NCBI GenBank assembly: GCA_965222215.1
Contig: OZ244931.1
Location: forward strand, 2,480,001-2,544,000
DNA: 64,000 bases
DNA from: JABJAG01 sp965222215
GTDB lineage: Bacteria; Pseudomonadota; Alphaproteobacteria; UBA6615
Direction of reading: 5' to 3'
The position numbers and the translations under genes were made by a program. The notes beneath the pieces were generated by a model that worked only from the letters and a program-made list of their open reading frames with translations, was not told the origin of the DNA and made no database searches. This document shows, one piece after another, positions 1 to 7,827 of the stretch (position 1 is the first letter of the stretch; each line of letters starts with the position of its first letter).

Positions 1-324
1 TTTGAGTACCTGGCGGAAAACCCCGGCTTCTATCGAATCCTCAACGAAGCCGAGACGATGGCCCCGATCGCCCACAGACGACATTTCGAGGCGCTCACGC
101 GCGGCTATGTCACGGCGCTGCGCCGGGGGCTTGCCCGCGGCGAACTCGGCTCGTTCGAAGAAAGCGAGCTGGAGACGATCGTCTACCTGCTGATGGCGGC
201 CCGCAGCTATCTGACGCTCCGGTTCGGACTGGACCGCGGCAAGCTGCCGGAGCATGTCGTCGCCACCTACATGAAATTCGTGCGTGGTGCGCTCACCGGC
301 CAACCCGCGAGTCTGAGTGACTAG
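1..324 (+). CDS. TetR/AcrR family transcriptional regulator, C-terminal part (5' end outside window)
   Basis: The reading frame is open from base 1 and ends at a TAG at 322-324, giving 107 residues. They look like the ligand-binding and dimerisation half of a TetR-family repressor: an opening FEYLAENPGFYRIL, a helix ending in RRGLARGEL, and a tail with YLTLRFG followed by VVATYMKFVRGAL. The helix-turn-helix half lies before the window, so family membership is inferred from the C-terminal helices alone. The ligand cannot be told. The gene is convergent with the minus-strand gene that ends at 321, and the two overlap by a few bases. A pair of ACCGGT palindromes at 865-888 is a possible but unproven operator for it. 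Confidence 0.65.
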   Translation, partial: FEYLAENPGFYRILNEAETMAPIAHRRHFEALTRGYVTALRRGLARGELGSFEESELETIVYLLMAARSYLTLRFGLDRGKLPEHVVATYMKFVRGALTGQPASLSD

Positions 325-731
325 CTGTTGGCGGCGTCACGCATCCGCAGCTTCATCCCGACCACCTCGTAGATATCGAGGCCGGTGAGTGAACAGATTT
401 CGTTCAGCGGCAGCGATGTTTCGGCGAGCAGCACGCGCGCATGGCTTTTCGGGTCGCGCTTGCGGCTGTTCCGCCGGATCTGGCGGTTAATCTCTGCGGC
501 CTCCTTGCGCCGCTCCTCGGCGTCGAGACCCCGCGCGCGCGCCTCTTCCATCGCGGCGTCGCGACGCGCCTTATCATTGTAGATCCAGCCGTCCATCATC
601 TGGGCGGCTTTCGCCATCCCGCGCGCCTGGCCCGAGGGAGTGCGCGCACTCTTGCGGCGCGGCTCCGGGCGCTCGGGCGCCGGCCCGCCGGTCGCCGCCT
701 CGTCGAGGGTCATCCCGCGCGCCTTCGCCAT
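321..731 (-). CDS. DUF2786-like protein of unknown function; true start probably upstream
   Basis: From the first ATG (731) the product is 136 residues: a basic Ala/Arg/Glu-rich helical middle, probably coiled, and a C-terminal block ending SLTGLDIYEVVGMKLRMRD that could be a small helical domain. The frame stays open upstream to a TAA at 864-866. That stretch encodes FHNLLVLAKESPYEGER followed by AALAAAERMAKARGM, which resembles the short DUF2786 motif, so the real protein probably starts near 851. No ATG, GTG or TTG occurs in that extension, only an ATC (849-851) and CTG codons. Function is unknown. The gene lies downstream of the nucleoside transporter on the same strand with about 60 bases between that stop and the ATC. 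Confidence 0.6.
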   Translation of the reverse strand: MAKARGMTLDEAATGGPAPERPEPRRKSARTPSGQARGMAKAAQMMDGWIYNDKARRDAAMEEARARGLDAEERRKEAAEINRQIRRNSRKRDPKSHARVLLAETSLPLNEICSLTGLDIYEVVGMKLRMRDAANS

Positions 732-864
732 GCGCTCGGCCGCCGCGAGGGCAGCCGTGCGCTCACCCTCGTAAGGACTCTCCTTGGCGAGGACCAGCAG
801 GTTGTGGAAGCGCTTGCGTTCGGCTTCGTCGAAGTGTCTTGGCGCGTTGATGGCAGCACCTGTT

Positions 865-888
865 TAACCGGTTTCACGTATAACCGGT
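865..888. promoter_or_regulatory. Tandem ACCGGT palindromes, candidate operator
   Basis: TAACCGGT occurs at 865-872 and again at 881-888, a 16-bp period, separated by TTCACGTA. Each copy centres on the palindrome ACCGGT. On the minus strand the inter-repeat DNA reads TATACG, a possible -10 element for the DUF2786-like gene. The arrangement fits a repressor-binding site, for example for the neighbouring TetR-type protein, but that link is inference. Confidence 0.35.
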
Positions 889-927
889 CAGTCTATCACG
901 AACCGCGGCGGATTTAAGCCCGGCCCG

Positions 928-2204
928 CTAGACGATGAGCGCGACGACCGCGCCGGTCATGCAGGTCGCGATCGTCCCTGCGACCAACGCCTTCATGCCG
1001 AGGCCGAGCAGTTCGCTCTTGCGCTCCGGCACCATCGCCACCAAACCGGCCAACATGATTCCGACGCTGCCGAAATTCGCGAAGCTGCACAGGGCGTAAA
1101 GCAGAATGATGCGCGAGCGGTCCGACAATGCCTCGGCCGGCGTGCCGACGAGCTGCAGATAGGCAATCAATTCGTTGAGCACGATCTTGGTGCCGATCAG
1201 GCCGCCTGCCGTCGTGGCCTCGGCCCAGGGAATGCCGATCAGCCACGCCACCGGCGCCAGCGCCCAGCCGAGTATCCGCTCCAGCGTCAGGGGCGCGCCC
1301 CAGACATCGGGCACCAACCCGAGTATCTGGTTCGCCAGCGCGACCATCGCCACGAACACGATCAGCATCGCGATAATGCTGAGCAGCAGGCGCAACCCGT
1401 CCTGGGTACCCTGCACGAGCGCATCCATGGTGCCGTCGTACATGCCCTTCCCGCGGCGAGCGCGTCGTCATCCTTCGCTTCCGCCACGGCGGGTTGTTCC
1501 CCGGTCTCCGGAGCCGGGACCATCAGGCGCGCGATGACGATGGCCGCCGGCGCGCTGATCAGCGACGCCACGAGCAGGTGCCCGGCGGCATTCTCGATCA
1601 CGTTGGCGAGGAACGTCGCGTAGAGGACCAGCACGGTGCCCGCGATGGTCGTCAGGCCGCAGGTCATGGTGACGAACAGGTCGGCCCGGCTCATCGTCCG
1701 CAGGCGTGGACGGATCAGGATCGCCGCCTCGACCATACCGACGAAGATATTCGCCGCCACGCCGACCGACACCGGCCCGTCGATCCGCAGGGTTGAGCGC
1801 AGCGCCAACGCGAAGCCGCGGATTACGCGCGGCATCACGCCCCAGTGCCAGAGCACGGCCGACAATGCCGAGAGGACGAGGACGATCGGCAGGGCGCGGA
1901 ACGCGAGCACGAAGCTGGCGCCGGGATAGCTTTCCTCGAACGGCAACTCGCCGCCGCCGAGAAACCCGAACACGAGGCTGGTGCCGGCCCGGGTCGCTGA
2001 ATCCAGCGCAAGAACGACGCCGTTCACGGCCCCGATCGCATCCCGCACCAACGGGACCGAGAGCGTGACGGCGGCCAGGGCGAGCTGGATGGCAACGCCG
2101 ACCAGGACCAGCCGGATCGACGCGCCGCGTCGGTCTTCGCTCAGCAGCCAGGCCAGTGCGACAAGCGCGACAAGCCCGAGCACCGGTTGCAGGTAAGCGC
2201 TCAT
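928..2204 (-). pseudogene. NupC-family concentrative nucleoside transporter, frameshifted
   Basis: Two minus-strand frames together make one CNT/NupC transporter of about 420 residues. The first part (from ATG 2204) has the N-terminal helices, the FGFLGGGELPFEE gate region and the long helical core up to AEAKDDDALAAG. The second part (from about 1443 to the stop at 928) begins MYDGTMDALVQGTQDG and carries the conserved C-terminal portion with SFANFGSVGIMLAGL. They join at about 1440-1455, where one extra base within a GGGAAGGG run puts them out of phase. The protein would import nucleosides with H+ or Na+. Whether this is a true inactivating frameshift or a sequencing error in a short homopolymer cannot be told here; everything else in the frame looks intact. 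Confidence 0.75.
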
Positions 2205-2258
2205 GTTCGTCCCCGGATCAGGAGACGCCAGCCTGCCACCGGCACGCGATTCGCCGGC

Positions 2259-2573
2259 CTATGCGTTTGGGTCCGGGATCCGCTGCCAGAGCGCCTCGAT
2301 AATGGCGGTCCCGAACACGCCCTCGCGGGTGTAGGGGTCGTTGGCGTGAAAATCCTCGACCGTTTGCCGGTCGGGTGCCTCGAAGACCAGCACATTGCCG
2401 ATCACGTCACGGATATCGACGTCGCCCGAAGTGTCCACGCCATCGCGCACGAGCCCGCCGCCGAATACGATCATCGGCAAGAATGGCGCCTGATAGGCCG
2501 CGTGTTCCGGCTGGAGGCGCGCACGAACGTCGGCCATCCCGGGTTTATCCTGCCTGACGAGTACGAACCGCAT
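2259..2573 (-). CDS. YCII-related domain protein
   Basis: A 104-residue protein of the YciI-like fold: MRFVLVRQDKPGM at the start, a middle with FLPMIVFGGGLV, and a C-terminal LVFEAPDRQTVEDFHANDPY followed by a GVFGTAIIEALW helix. The ATG at 2573 is chosen over an upstream one at 2639 because it matches where the family begins and follows a GGGGGTGGGAC purine run. YCII proteins are small cytoplasmic ferredoxin-like-fold proteins with a conserved His-Asp pair; most have no known substrate. It is divergent from hmgA, with which it shares a 122-base intergenic region. A role in aromatic catabolism would be pure inference. Confidence 0.82.
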   Translation of the reverse strand: MRFVLVRQDKPGMADVRARLQPEHAAYQAPFLPMIVFGGGLVRDGVDTSGDVDIRDVIGNVLVFEAPDRQTVEDFHANDPYTREGVFGTAIIEALWQRIPDPNA

Positions 2574-2644
2574 GTCCCACCCCCAATGTGTCCCTGTCGG
2601 CCCGAACGCTAACCGGGCGCCGGCCCGTGTGACAATCACCCTTG

Positions 2645-2668
2645 TTTTAGTTTCATTTGTAACTAAAA
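2645..2668. promoter_or_regulatory. Perfect inverted repeat upstream of hmgA, candidate operator
   Basis: TTTTAGTT (2645-2652) and AACTAAAA (2661-2668) are perfect inverted 8-bp arms around an 8-base spacer, ending 27 bases before the hmgA ATG and in the region shared with the divergent YCII gene. This is the usual geometry for a dimeric winged-helix or HTH repressor. Homogentisate genes are known to be controlled by MarR- and IclR-type regulators in proteobacteria; no such regulator gene is visible here. Confidence 0.5.
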
Positions 2669-2695
2669 TGATTGCCCAAACTACGGAGGACGATC

Positions 2696-4012
2696 ATGGA
2701 CGGTGCTGCCACGAGTACGACGCATGCCTATCAGAGCGGGATCGGCAATTATTTCTCGACGGAAGCGCTCCCCGGCGCGTTGCCGAAGGGCCAGAACTCA
2801 CCGCAGAAAACGCCCTATGGCCTCTATGCCGAGGGCATCAGCGGCTCGGCGTTTACCGTGCCGCGGGAGGAATCGCGCCAGACATGGTGTTACCGCATCC
2901 GGCCGACGGCCAAGCACCCGCCGTATCGGTCCCTCGAGAACAGCCGCTGGGAGACCCGGCCGGCCGCCGGCGGCGCGACCGATCCGAACCAGATGCGCTG
3001 GAACCCGCTGACGATCCCCGACGCGCCGACCGACCTGATCGACGGGATCGTGACCTACGGGAACTGCGGCGACGCCTACACACAGTCCGGTATCGGCATT
3101 CACCTGTATGCGGCCAACGCCTCAATGACCGACCGCTTCTTCCATAACGCCGACGGGGAACTGCTGTTCGTGCCCCAGCAGGGTCGGCTGGTCCTGCATA
3201 CGGAGATGGGCGTCATGGACGCCGCACCGGGCGAGATCGCCGTGATCCCGCGCGGCATCAAGTTCCGCGCCGAGCTGCCCGACGGGCCGTCGCGCGGCTA
3301 CATCTGCGAGAATTACGGCGCGCCCCTGCGCTTGCCGGAGCTCGGGCCCATCGGTTCCCAGGGACTCGCCAACCGGCGGGATTTCCTGACGCCGACCGCT
3401 GCGTTCGAGGATCGTACGGGCGCGTTCGAGCTGGTGTTCAAGTTCGACGGCGGGCTCTGGGCAGCGGACATCGACCGCTCGCCGCTGGACGTGGTCGCGT
3501 GGCACGGCACCCACGCGCCCTACAAGTACGACCTCGCAAACTTCATGACGATCGGCACGGTGAGCTACGACCATCCCGATCCGTCGATCTTCACGGTACT
3601 GACCTCACCGTCGGGCACGCCCGGCGTTGCCAACGTCGACTTCGCGATCTTCCCGCCGCGCTGGATGGTGGCGGAGAACACGTTCCGCCCGCCCTGGTTC
3701 CATCGGAACTTCATGAACGAGTTCATGGGCCTCGTGACCGGCGCCTATGACGCCAAGGCGGAAGGGTTCCTGCCCGGCGGCGCCAGCCTGCACAACTGCA
3801 TGTCCGGCCATGGCCCCGACGCGGAGACCTTCGAGAAGGCGAGCAACGCCGATCTCAAGCCGGAGAAGATCGACGGCACCATGGCCTTCATGTTCGAGAC
3901 CCGCTACATCGTCCGGCCGAGCGAATTCGCAATGCAGACGCCGCTCCGCCAGGTCGACTATCAGGATTGCTGGGCCGGACTGGAAGACCGCTTCGACGCA
4001 AGCCGCAGGTAG
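2696..4012 (+). CDS. hmgA: Homogentisate 1,2-dioxygenase
   Basis: The 438-residue protein opens the ring of homogentisate to maleylacetoacetate in tyrosine and phenylalanine degradation, using Fe(II) and O2. It is about full family length (the human enzyme has 445) and shows the hallmark PPWFHRNFMNEFMGL and HNCMSGHGPD blocks. By comparison with the human enzyme the iron ligands would be His336, Glu342 and His372. The ATG at 2696 follows GGAGGA with good spacing; an in-frame TTG at 2672 lies inside the operator-to-RBS region and is unlikely. Maleylacetoacetate isomerase and fumarylacetoacetase are not adjacent, so the rest of the pathway must be elsewhere. An inverted repeat at 2645-2668 probably controls transcription. 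Confidence 0.97.
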   Translation: MDGAATSTTHAYQSGIGNYFSTEALPGALPKGQNSPQKTPYGLYAEGISGSAFTVPREESRQTWCYRIRPTAKHPPYRSLENSRWETRPAAGGATDPNQMRWNPLTIPDAPTDLIDGIVTYGNCGDAYTQSGIGIHLYAANASMTDRFFHNADGELLFVPQQGRLVLHTEMGVMDAAPGEIAVIPRGIKFRAELPDGPSRGYICENYGAPLRLPELGPIGSQGLANRRDFLTPTAAFEDRTGAFELVFKFDGGLWAADIDRSPLDVVAWHGTHAPYKYDLANFMTIGTVSYDHPDPSIFTVLTSPSGTPGVANVDFAIFPPRWMVAENTFRPPWFHRNFMNEFMGLVTGAYDAKAEGFLPGGASLHNCMSGHGPDAETFEKASNADLKPEKIDGTMAFMFETRYIVRPSEFAMQTPLRQVDYQDCWAGLEDRFDASRR

Positions 4013-4048
4013 CAACTAGATCTTCTCGACGGTCGGGTTTCACACCAT

Positions 4049-4150
4049 CGTCATAGCCGGACTTGTTCCGGCCATCCACGTCGGCGTGTCACGCCTGGAA
4101 ATACGGGGAACCGAAGAACGTGGATGCCCGCAACAAGTGCGGGCATGACG
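4049..4150. repeat. Palindromic intergenic repeat, CGTCATAGCCGG type
   Basis: Two arms face each other: CGTCATAGCC...CATCCACG at 4049-4080 and CGTGGATGCC...GGCATGACG at 4119-4150. Each arm has its own internal hairpin (GCCGGACTTGTTCCGGC and GCCCGCAACAAGTGCGGGC). Differences between the arms are concentrated in these internal stems, where each arm keeps its own pairing. This is the common form of alphaproteobacterial palindromic elements. Confidence 0.7.
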
Positions 4151-4179
4151 GCTTCTTAACAACGACCGTCAGTCCAATC

Positions 4180-4261
4180 CGTCATTGCGAGCGCAGCGAA
4201 GCAATCCAGAGCGGGCATGCCGGCTCTGGATTGCGTCGTCGCTTCGCTCCTCGCAATGACG
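4180..4261. repeat. Palindromic intergenic repeat, CGTCATTGCGAG type, copy 1
   Basis: It begins CGTCATTGCGAGCGCAGCGA and ends in the inverted form CGCTCCTCGCAATGACG, with an internal AGCAATCCAG/CTGGATTGC pair. Related copies sit at 9644-9720 and 49758-49846. It fills the tail-to-tail gap between hmgA and the hydrolase array together with the repeat at 4049-4150; no gene is seen in 4013-4279. Confidence 0.8.
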
Positions 4262-4279
4262 AGTTTCGATATCTCCGAA

Positions 4280-6049
4280 CTACTTCTCCGGGATCACCGG
4301 CAGCAGCACGTGGGACGGGTGGTCCGGCCCGGTGTGGAGGGTGACGTTCCCACCGTAGATATCCAGCGGGCGGTTGCCCTTGATCTCGTGCTTGAACGGC
4401 CCGACGCCGTACTGGACCCGGCCCGCGATCTCCGGTGACCCCGGCTCGTAGCCCGGCCAGACATAGTCCCGTCCGCGCACGCTGAGCCCCAGGCGATAGC
4501 CTTCCGGCAGCACGATCGAGGTCGCCCAGATCTCGATGTCGAGTTCGTAGACCTCGCCCGGCGTCAGGGGCTGGAGCTCGTCATGGGTGTGGTACGGCCG
4601 GTACGGCAGCGTCTTTTCCTCGTCGAGCTTGCGGTGCGATGCGCGCAGCCAGCCGATCGCGACCGGCGTGTGCGGGTCGTTCGAACCCTTGAACACGATT
4701 TCCTTCATGTCGGGCGTGAAGACACGCAGCACGAGGAACAGGTCGGCGTCCTCGGTCTCCGACGAGACGAACAGCTTCGCGGCCACAGGACCCGTGATTT
4801 CGGTGTCCTGCTCGACGGGGGCCGTCAGGAAGGTCAACCCGTCGCCCATCGGGTCGTAGGTGACGCTCGTGCTCTCGGCGAGAGGCGCGTCCGCCAGCGA
4901 CCGGTCCGACGGGTCGAGATACATCTCGGTCCATTCGGTGCGCGGGATCGGCCATGCCTCCTCGGCGCGCTGCACATACTTCTCACCCGGGTGCCGGACC
5001 AGGAGCTGGACCGGCGGCTGCTCGCCCCAGCCCGTGTCCTCGCCCTTCAGGAAATGCCCAAAGAAGCGCTTCTGCAGGTCGATGCCGTAGTCGGTGTAGT
5101 AGTGGGTGAAATGCTCCAGCCCGTGCATCTCCAGCCACTTCTGGTCCGTGGCGGAGTTCACATAGCCCTCGGTGTTGCCGCGCGGATGAAGGCCGACGCC
5201 GCCCCAGTTGCCCGACGAGAGCAGCGGCACGTTGATCCTGGAAAAGTCCGGCATCCTCGCCTTCCAGTAATCGTCCACCAGCGGGTGGTCGAGGATATCC
5301 TTGCCGAAATCGCGCCGGTTCTCGGCGAGTTCCTCTTCGGTCAAGGTCTCCGGCCCGGAAATCCATTCGCCGTTCATCCGGCTCTTGATACCGTTCTCGC
5401 CCTTGCCGTGCTGGCGCGGCACAACGGCGCTGTTGTACCAGACCGACGGAAAGCGGCAGGCGATCCCGCCGTGATGCCCGAGGTCGCGGTAATAGTCGGC
5501 CGCGCCCTCCCAGACGCACATGGCGGCCAGATGCTTGGGCTGCAGCGACGCCACCTGCCACTGGTTCATGCCGTAGTAGGAAATGCCGCTGGTGCCGACT
5601 TTCCCGTTCGACCAGGGTTGGGTGCCCGCCCAGTTGATGCAGTCGTGGAAGTCCTTTGCCTCGCGCGCCGACCAGACGTCCAGCACGCCTTCCGAACGCC
5701 CCGCACCACGCGAATCCACGCGCACGCAAACATAGCCGTCCGGCACCCACTTCTCCGGGTCGACCAGTTCCCAGTTCTGGTAGCGGTTCGACGAGCCGGC
5801 GAGGCAGTCGGGGTAGTCCTCGATCATCTGCTTCCACTGGTACGGATAGCCGTCCTTCCAGTGCAGCCACTTGCAGTAGGGGCCGTAGCTGATGATGACC
5901 GGGTACTGGCCGTCGTCGTCGGGCCGGTAGACGTCGCAGCGCAGGACCACGCCGTCATCCATCTCCAGCGGCACATCCCAGTCGATACGGATGCCCGCGA
6001 TGGTCTTGTCGTAGTTCTGGCCGATATCCGTATAGGTCTCGCCGTCCAT
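4280..6049 (-). CDS. CocE/NonD family hydrolase, array copy 1
   Basis: A 589-residue member of the X-Pro dipeptidyl-peptidase S15/CocE superfamily: an alpha/beta hydrolase domain followed by a C-terminal jelly-roll (from about residue 440, LFVSSETEDADLFLVLRVF onward). The nucleophile is probably Ser157 in SGISYYG, and a histidine candidate is His313 in HGLEHF. Where CocE has the aspartate motif GWYD, this protein reads NWGG (281-284), so the third catalytic residue is not obvious. Such enzymes cleave esters or acyl bonds; the substrate is unknown. There is no signal peptide. ATG 6049 follows AGGGGGAA. It is the last of four paralogues on the minus strand, 10 bases behind copy 2, so they are probably co-transcribed. 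Confidence 0.88.
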   Translation of the reverse strand: MDGETYTDIGQNYDKTIAGIRIDWDVPLEMDDGVVLRCDVYRPDDDGQYPVIISYGPYCKWLHWKDGYPYQWKQMIEDYPDCLAGSSNRYQNWELVDPEKWVPDGYVCVRVDSRGAGRSEGVLDVWSAREAKDFHDCINWAGTQPWSNGKVGTSGISYYGMNQWQVASLQPKHLAAMCVWEGAADYYRDLGHHGGIACRFPSVWYNSAVVPRQHGKGENGIKSRMNGEWISGPETLTEEELAENRRDFGKDILDHPLVDDYWKARMPDFSRINVPLLSSGNWGGVGLHPRGNTEGYVNSATDQKWLEMHGLEHFTHYYTDYGIDLQKRFFGHFLKGEDTGWGEQPPVQLLVRHPGEKYVQRAEEAWPIPRTEWTEMYLDPSDRSLADAPLAESTSVTYDPMGDGLTFLTAPVEQDTEITGPVAAKLFVSSETEDADLFLVLRVFTPDMKEIVFKGSNDPHTPVAIGWLRASHRKLDEEKTLPYRPYHTHDELQPLTPGEVYELDIEIWATSIVLPEGYRLGLSVRGRDYVWPGYEPGSPEIAGRVQYGVGPFKHEIKGNRPLDIYGGNVTLHTGPDHPSHVLLPVIPEK

Positions 6050-6059
6050 GATATTCCCC

Positions 6060-7811
6060 CTATTTCGATTTCGCCGGAATGACCGGCAGCAGCAGATGCG
6101 ACGGATGCTTCGGCCCGCAATGGATCGTGACATTCCCGCCGTAGACACGCGCGTTCCGGCCATCGTGGATGAATGGCCCGACCCCCGTAAACTCGTTCTT
6201 CATGTTCGACAACTTCCCGCCGGACCCGCCCGGATAGACATAGTCCGTCCCGCGGACCGTCAGGCCGACGCGGTAACCCGGCGGCACGACGATGGAGGTC
6301 GGCCAGACCTCGACATCCAGCTCGTAGATTCGGCCCGGCTTGAGCGGCTGTTCCTCATCATGGGTGTGATGCGGCTTGTAGCGGCGTGACTTTTTCTTAT
6401 CGAGTTTCCGGTGCGACGCCCGCAGCCAGCCCTGCGCAATCGGCGTGTGGGGATCGAGCGCGCCCTTGAAGGTGACCTCCTTCAGGTCCGGCGCAAACAA
6501 TCGCACCACCAGGAACAGGTCGGCGTCGCGCGTTTCCGAGGAAACGAAGAGTTTCGCCGCGAGCGGCCCCGTCAGCTCCATCGGCTTGTCGGATGCAGGC
6601 ATCAGGAACGTCACCCCGTCGCCGAGCCCGGCATAGGTGATCTTCTGTTTCCGGGCCGGGGCTTTGGCGGCGAGCGCCCCGGTGGCCGGCTCCAGATAGG
6701 CCTTCGTCCACTTCGTGCGCTTGAGCGGCCATTCCTTTTCGGCACGCGGCACAAATTTCTCGCCCGGATGGCGGATATTCAGCAGCGCTTTCGGCTGTTT
6801 CTTCCAGCCGGTGTCCTCGCCCTTCAGGAAATGCCCGAAAAAGCGCTTCTGCAGGTCGAGCCCGTAGTCCGTATAGAATTCGGTCCAGTGCTCGCGGCCG
6901 TGCATCTCGAGCCACTTCTGCTTCGACGCCGCGTGGACGAACCCGTCGATATTGCCGCGCGGATGCAGGCCCTGTCCGCCCCAGTTGCCGGCCGAGAGGA
7001 ACGGCACGTCGACCTGCGACCAGTCCGCCGAGCGCGCGCGATACCAGTCGTCGTCCAGCGTGCGGGTGCGCAATTCCTTCGGCAGGTCCGCCCGGTTCTT
7101 CTTGAGTTGCGCGCGCGAGTATGTCGGCGGCCCGCAAACCAGGTCGCCGTGCACAACAGAACGCGGGCCGTTCTTACCCAACCCGTGCTGCACGGATTCC
7201 ACCTGCTTGTCGTACCAGTTGGTCACAAAGGTCGAGAGAATGCCGCCGTGATAGTTGGAATCCCGGTAGTAGTCCCCCGCACCCTCCCAGACGCACATGG
7301 CGGCAAGGTGGGGCGGCTTGAGGCGCGCCACGTGCCACTGGTTGATCGCGTAATAGGAGATACCGTTCAGGCCGACCTTGCCGGTCGACCAGGGCTGGGC
7401 CCCGGCCCATTCGATACAGTTGTAGAAATCCCGGGTCTCGCGCGGCGAGCGCACATCGACGACCCCCGGGGAGCGCCCCGAGCCGCGCGAATCCACCCGG
7501 ATTACTACATACCCGTCGGGCACCCACTTCTCCGGGTCGACCACTTCCCAGTTGGCGTACTTGTTCGTCGTGCCCTGCGCCACTTCGGGGAAATTCTCGA
7601 CCATGATGTTCCAGGCAGTCTCGTAACCCTCCTGGAACGACAGTCCCTTGGCGTAGGGGCCGTGGCTCATGATGACCGGAAACTTACCTTTCCCTTTCGG
7701 TCTGAACACGTCGGCGCGCAGGACATTGCCGTCGTCCATCTCGATCGGCACATCCCACTCGATCCGCATCCCGTCGCGAACCTCACTACGGTACTGGCTG
7801 TCCTTCGCCAC
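6060..7811 (-). CDS. CocE/NonD family hydrolase, array copy 2
   Basis: A 583-residue paralogue of the neighbouring hydrolases with the same two-part layout: alpha/beta hydrolase then jelly-roll. It carries the nucleophile motif NGISYYA and the NWGGQGLHPRGN block in place of a CocE-like GWYD. A GTG at 7811, seven bases after GGGGAG, is the best start; the N-terminus then reads VAKDSQYRSEVRDGMRIEWD, which aligns with the other three copies. Frames opening further upstream run into copy 3. It sits 10 bases upstream of copy 1 and 16 bases downstream of copy 3. Substrate unknown. Confidence 0.88.
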   Translation of the reverse strand: MAKDSQYRSEVRDGMRIEWDVPIEMDDGNVLRADVFRPKGKGKFPVIMSHGPYAKGLSFQEGYETAWNIMVENFPEVAQGTTNKYANWEVVDPEKWVPDGYVVIRVDSRGSGRSPGVVDVRSPRETRDFYNCIEWAGAQPWSTGKVGLNGISYYAINQWHVARLKPPHLAAMCVWEGAGDYYRDSNYHGGILSTFVTNWYDKQVESVQHGLGKNGPRSVVHGDLVCGPPTYSRAQLKKNRADLPKELRTRTLDDDWYRARSADWSQVDVPFLSAGNWGGQGLHPRGNIDGFVHAASKQKWLEMHGREHWTEFYTDYGLDLQKRFFGHFLKGEDTGWKKQPKALLNIRHPGEKFVPRAEKEWPLKRTKWTKAYLEPATGALAAKAPARKQKITYAGLGDGVTFLMPASDKPMELTGPLAAKLFVSSETRDADLFLVVRLFAPDLKEVTFKGALDPHTPIAQGWLRASHRKLDKKKSRRYKPHHTHDEEQPLKPGRIYELDVEVWPTSIVVPPGYRVGLTVRGTDYVYPGGSGGKLSNMKNEFTGVGPFIHDGRNARVYGGNVTIHCGPKHPSHLLLPVIPAKSK

Positions 7812-7827
7812 GCACGAACTCCCCTTG

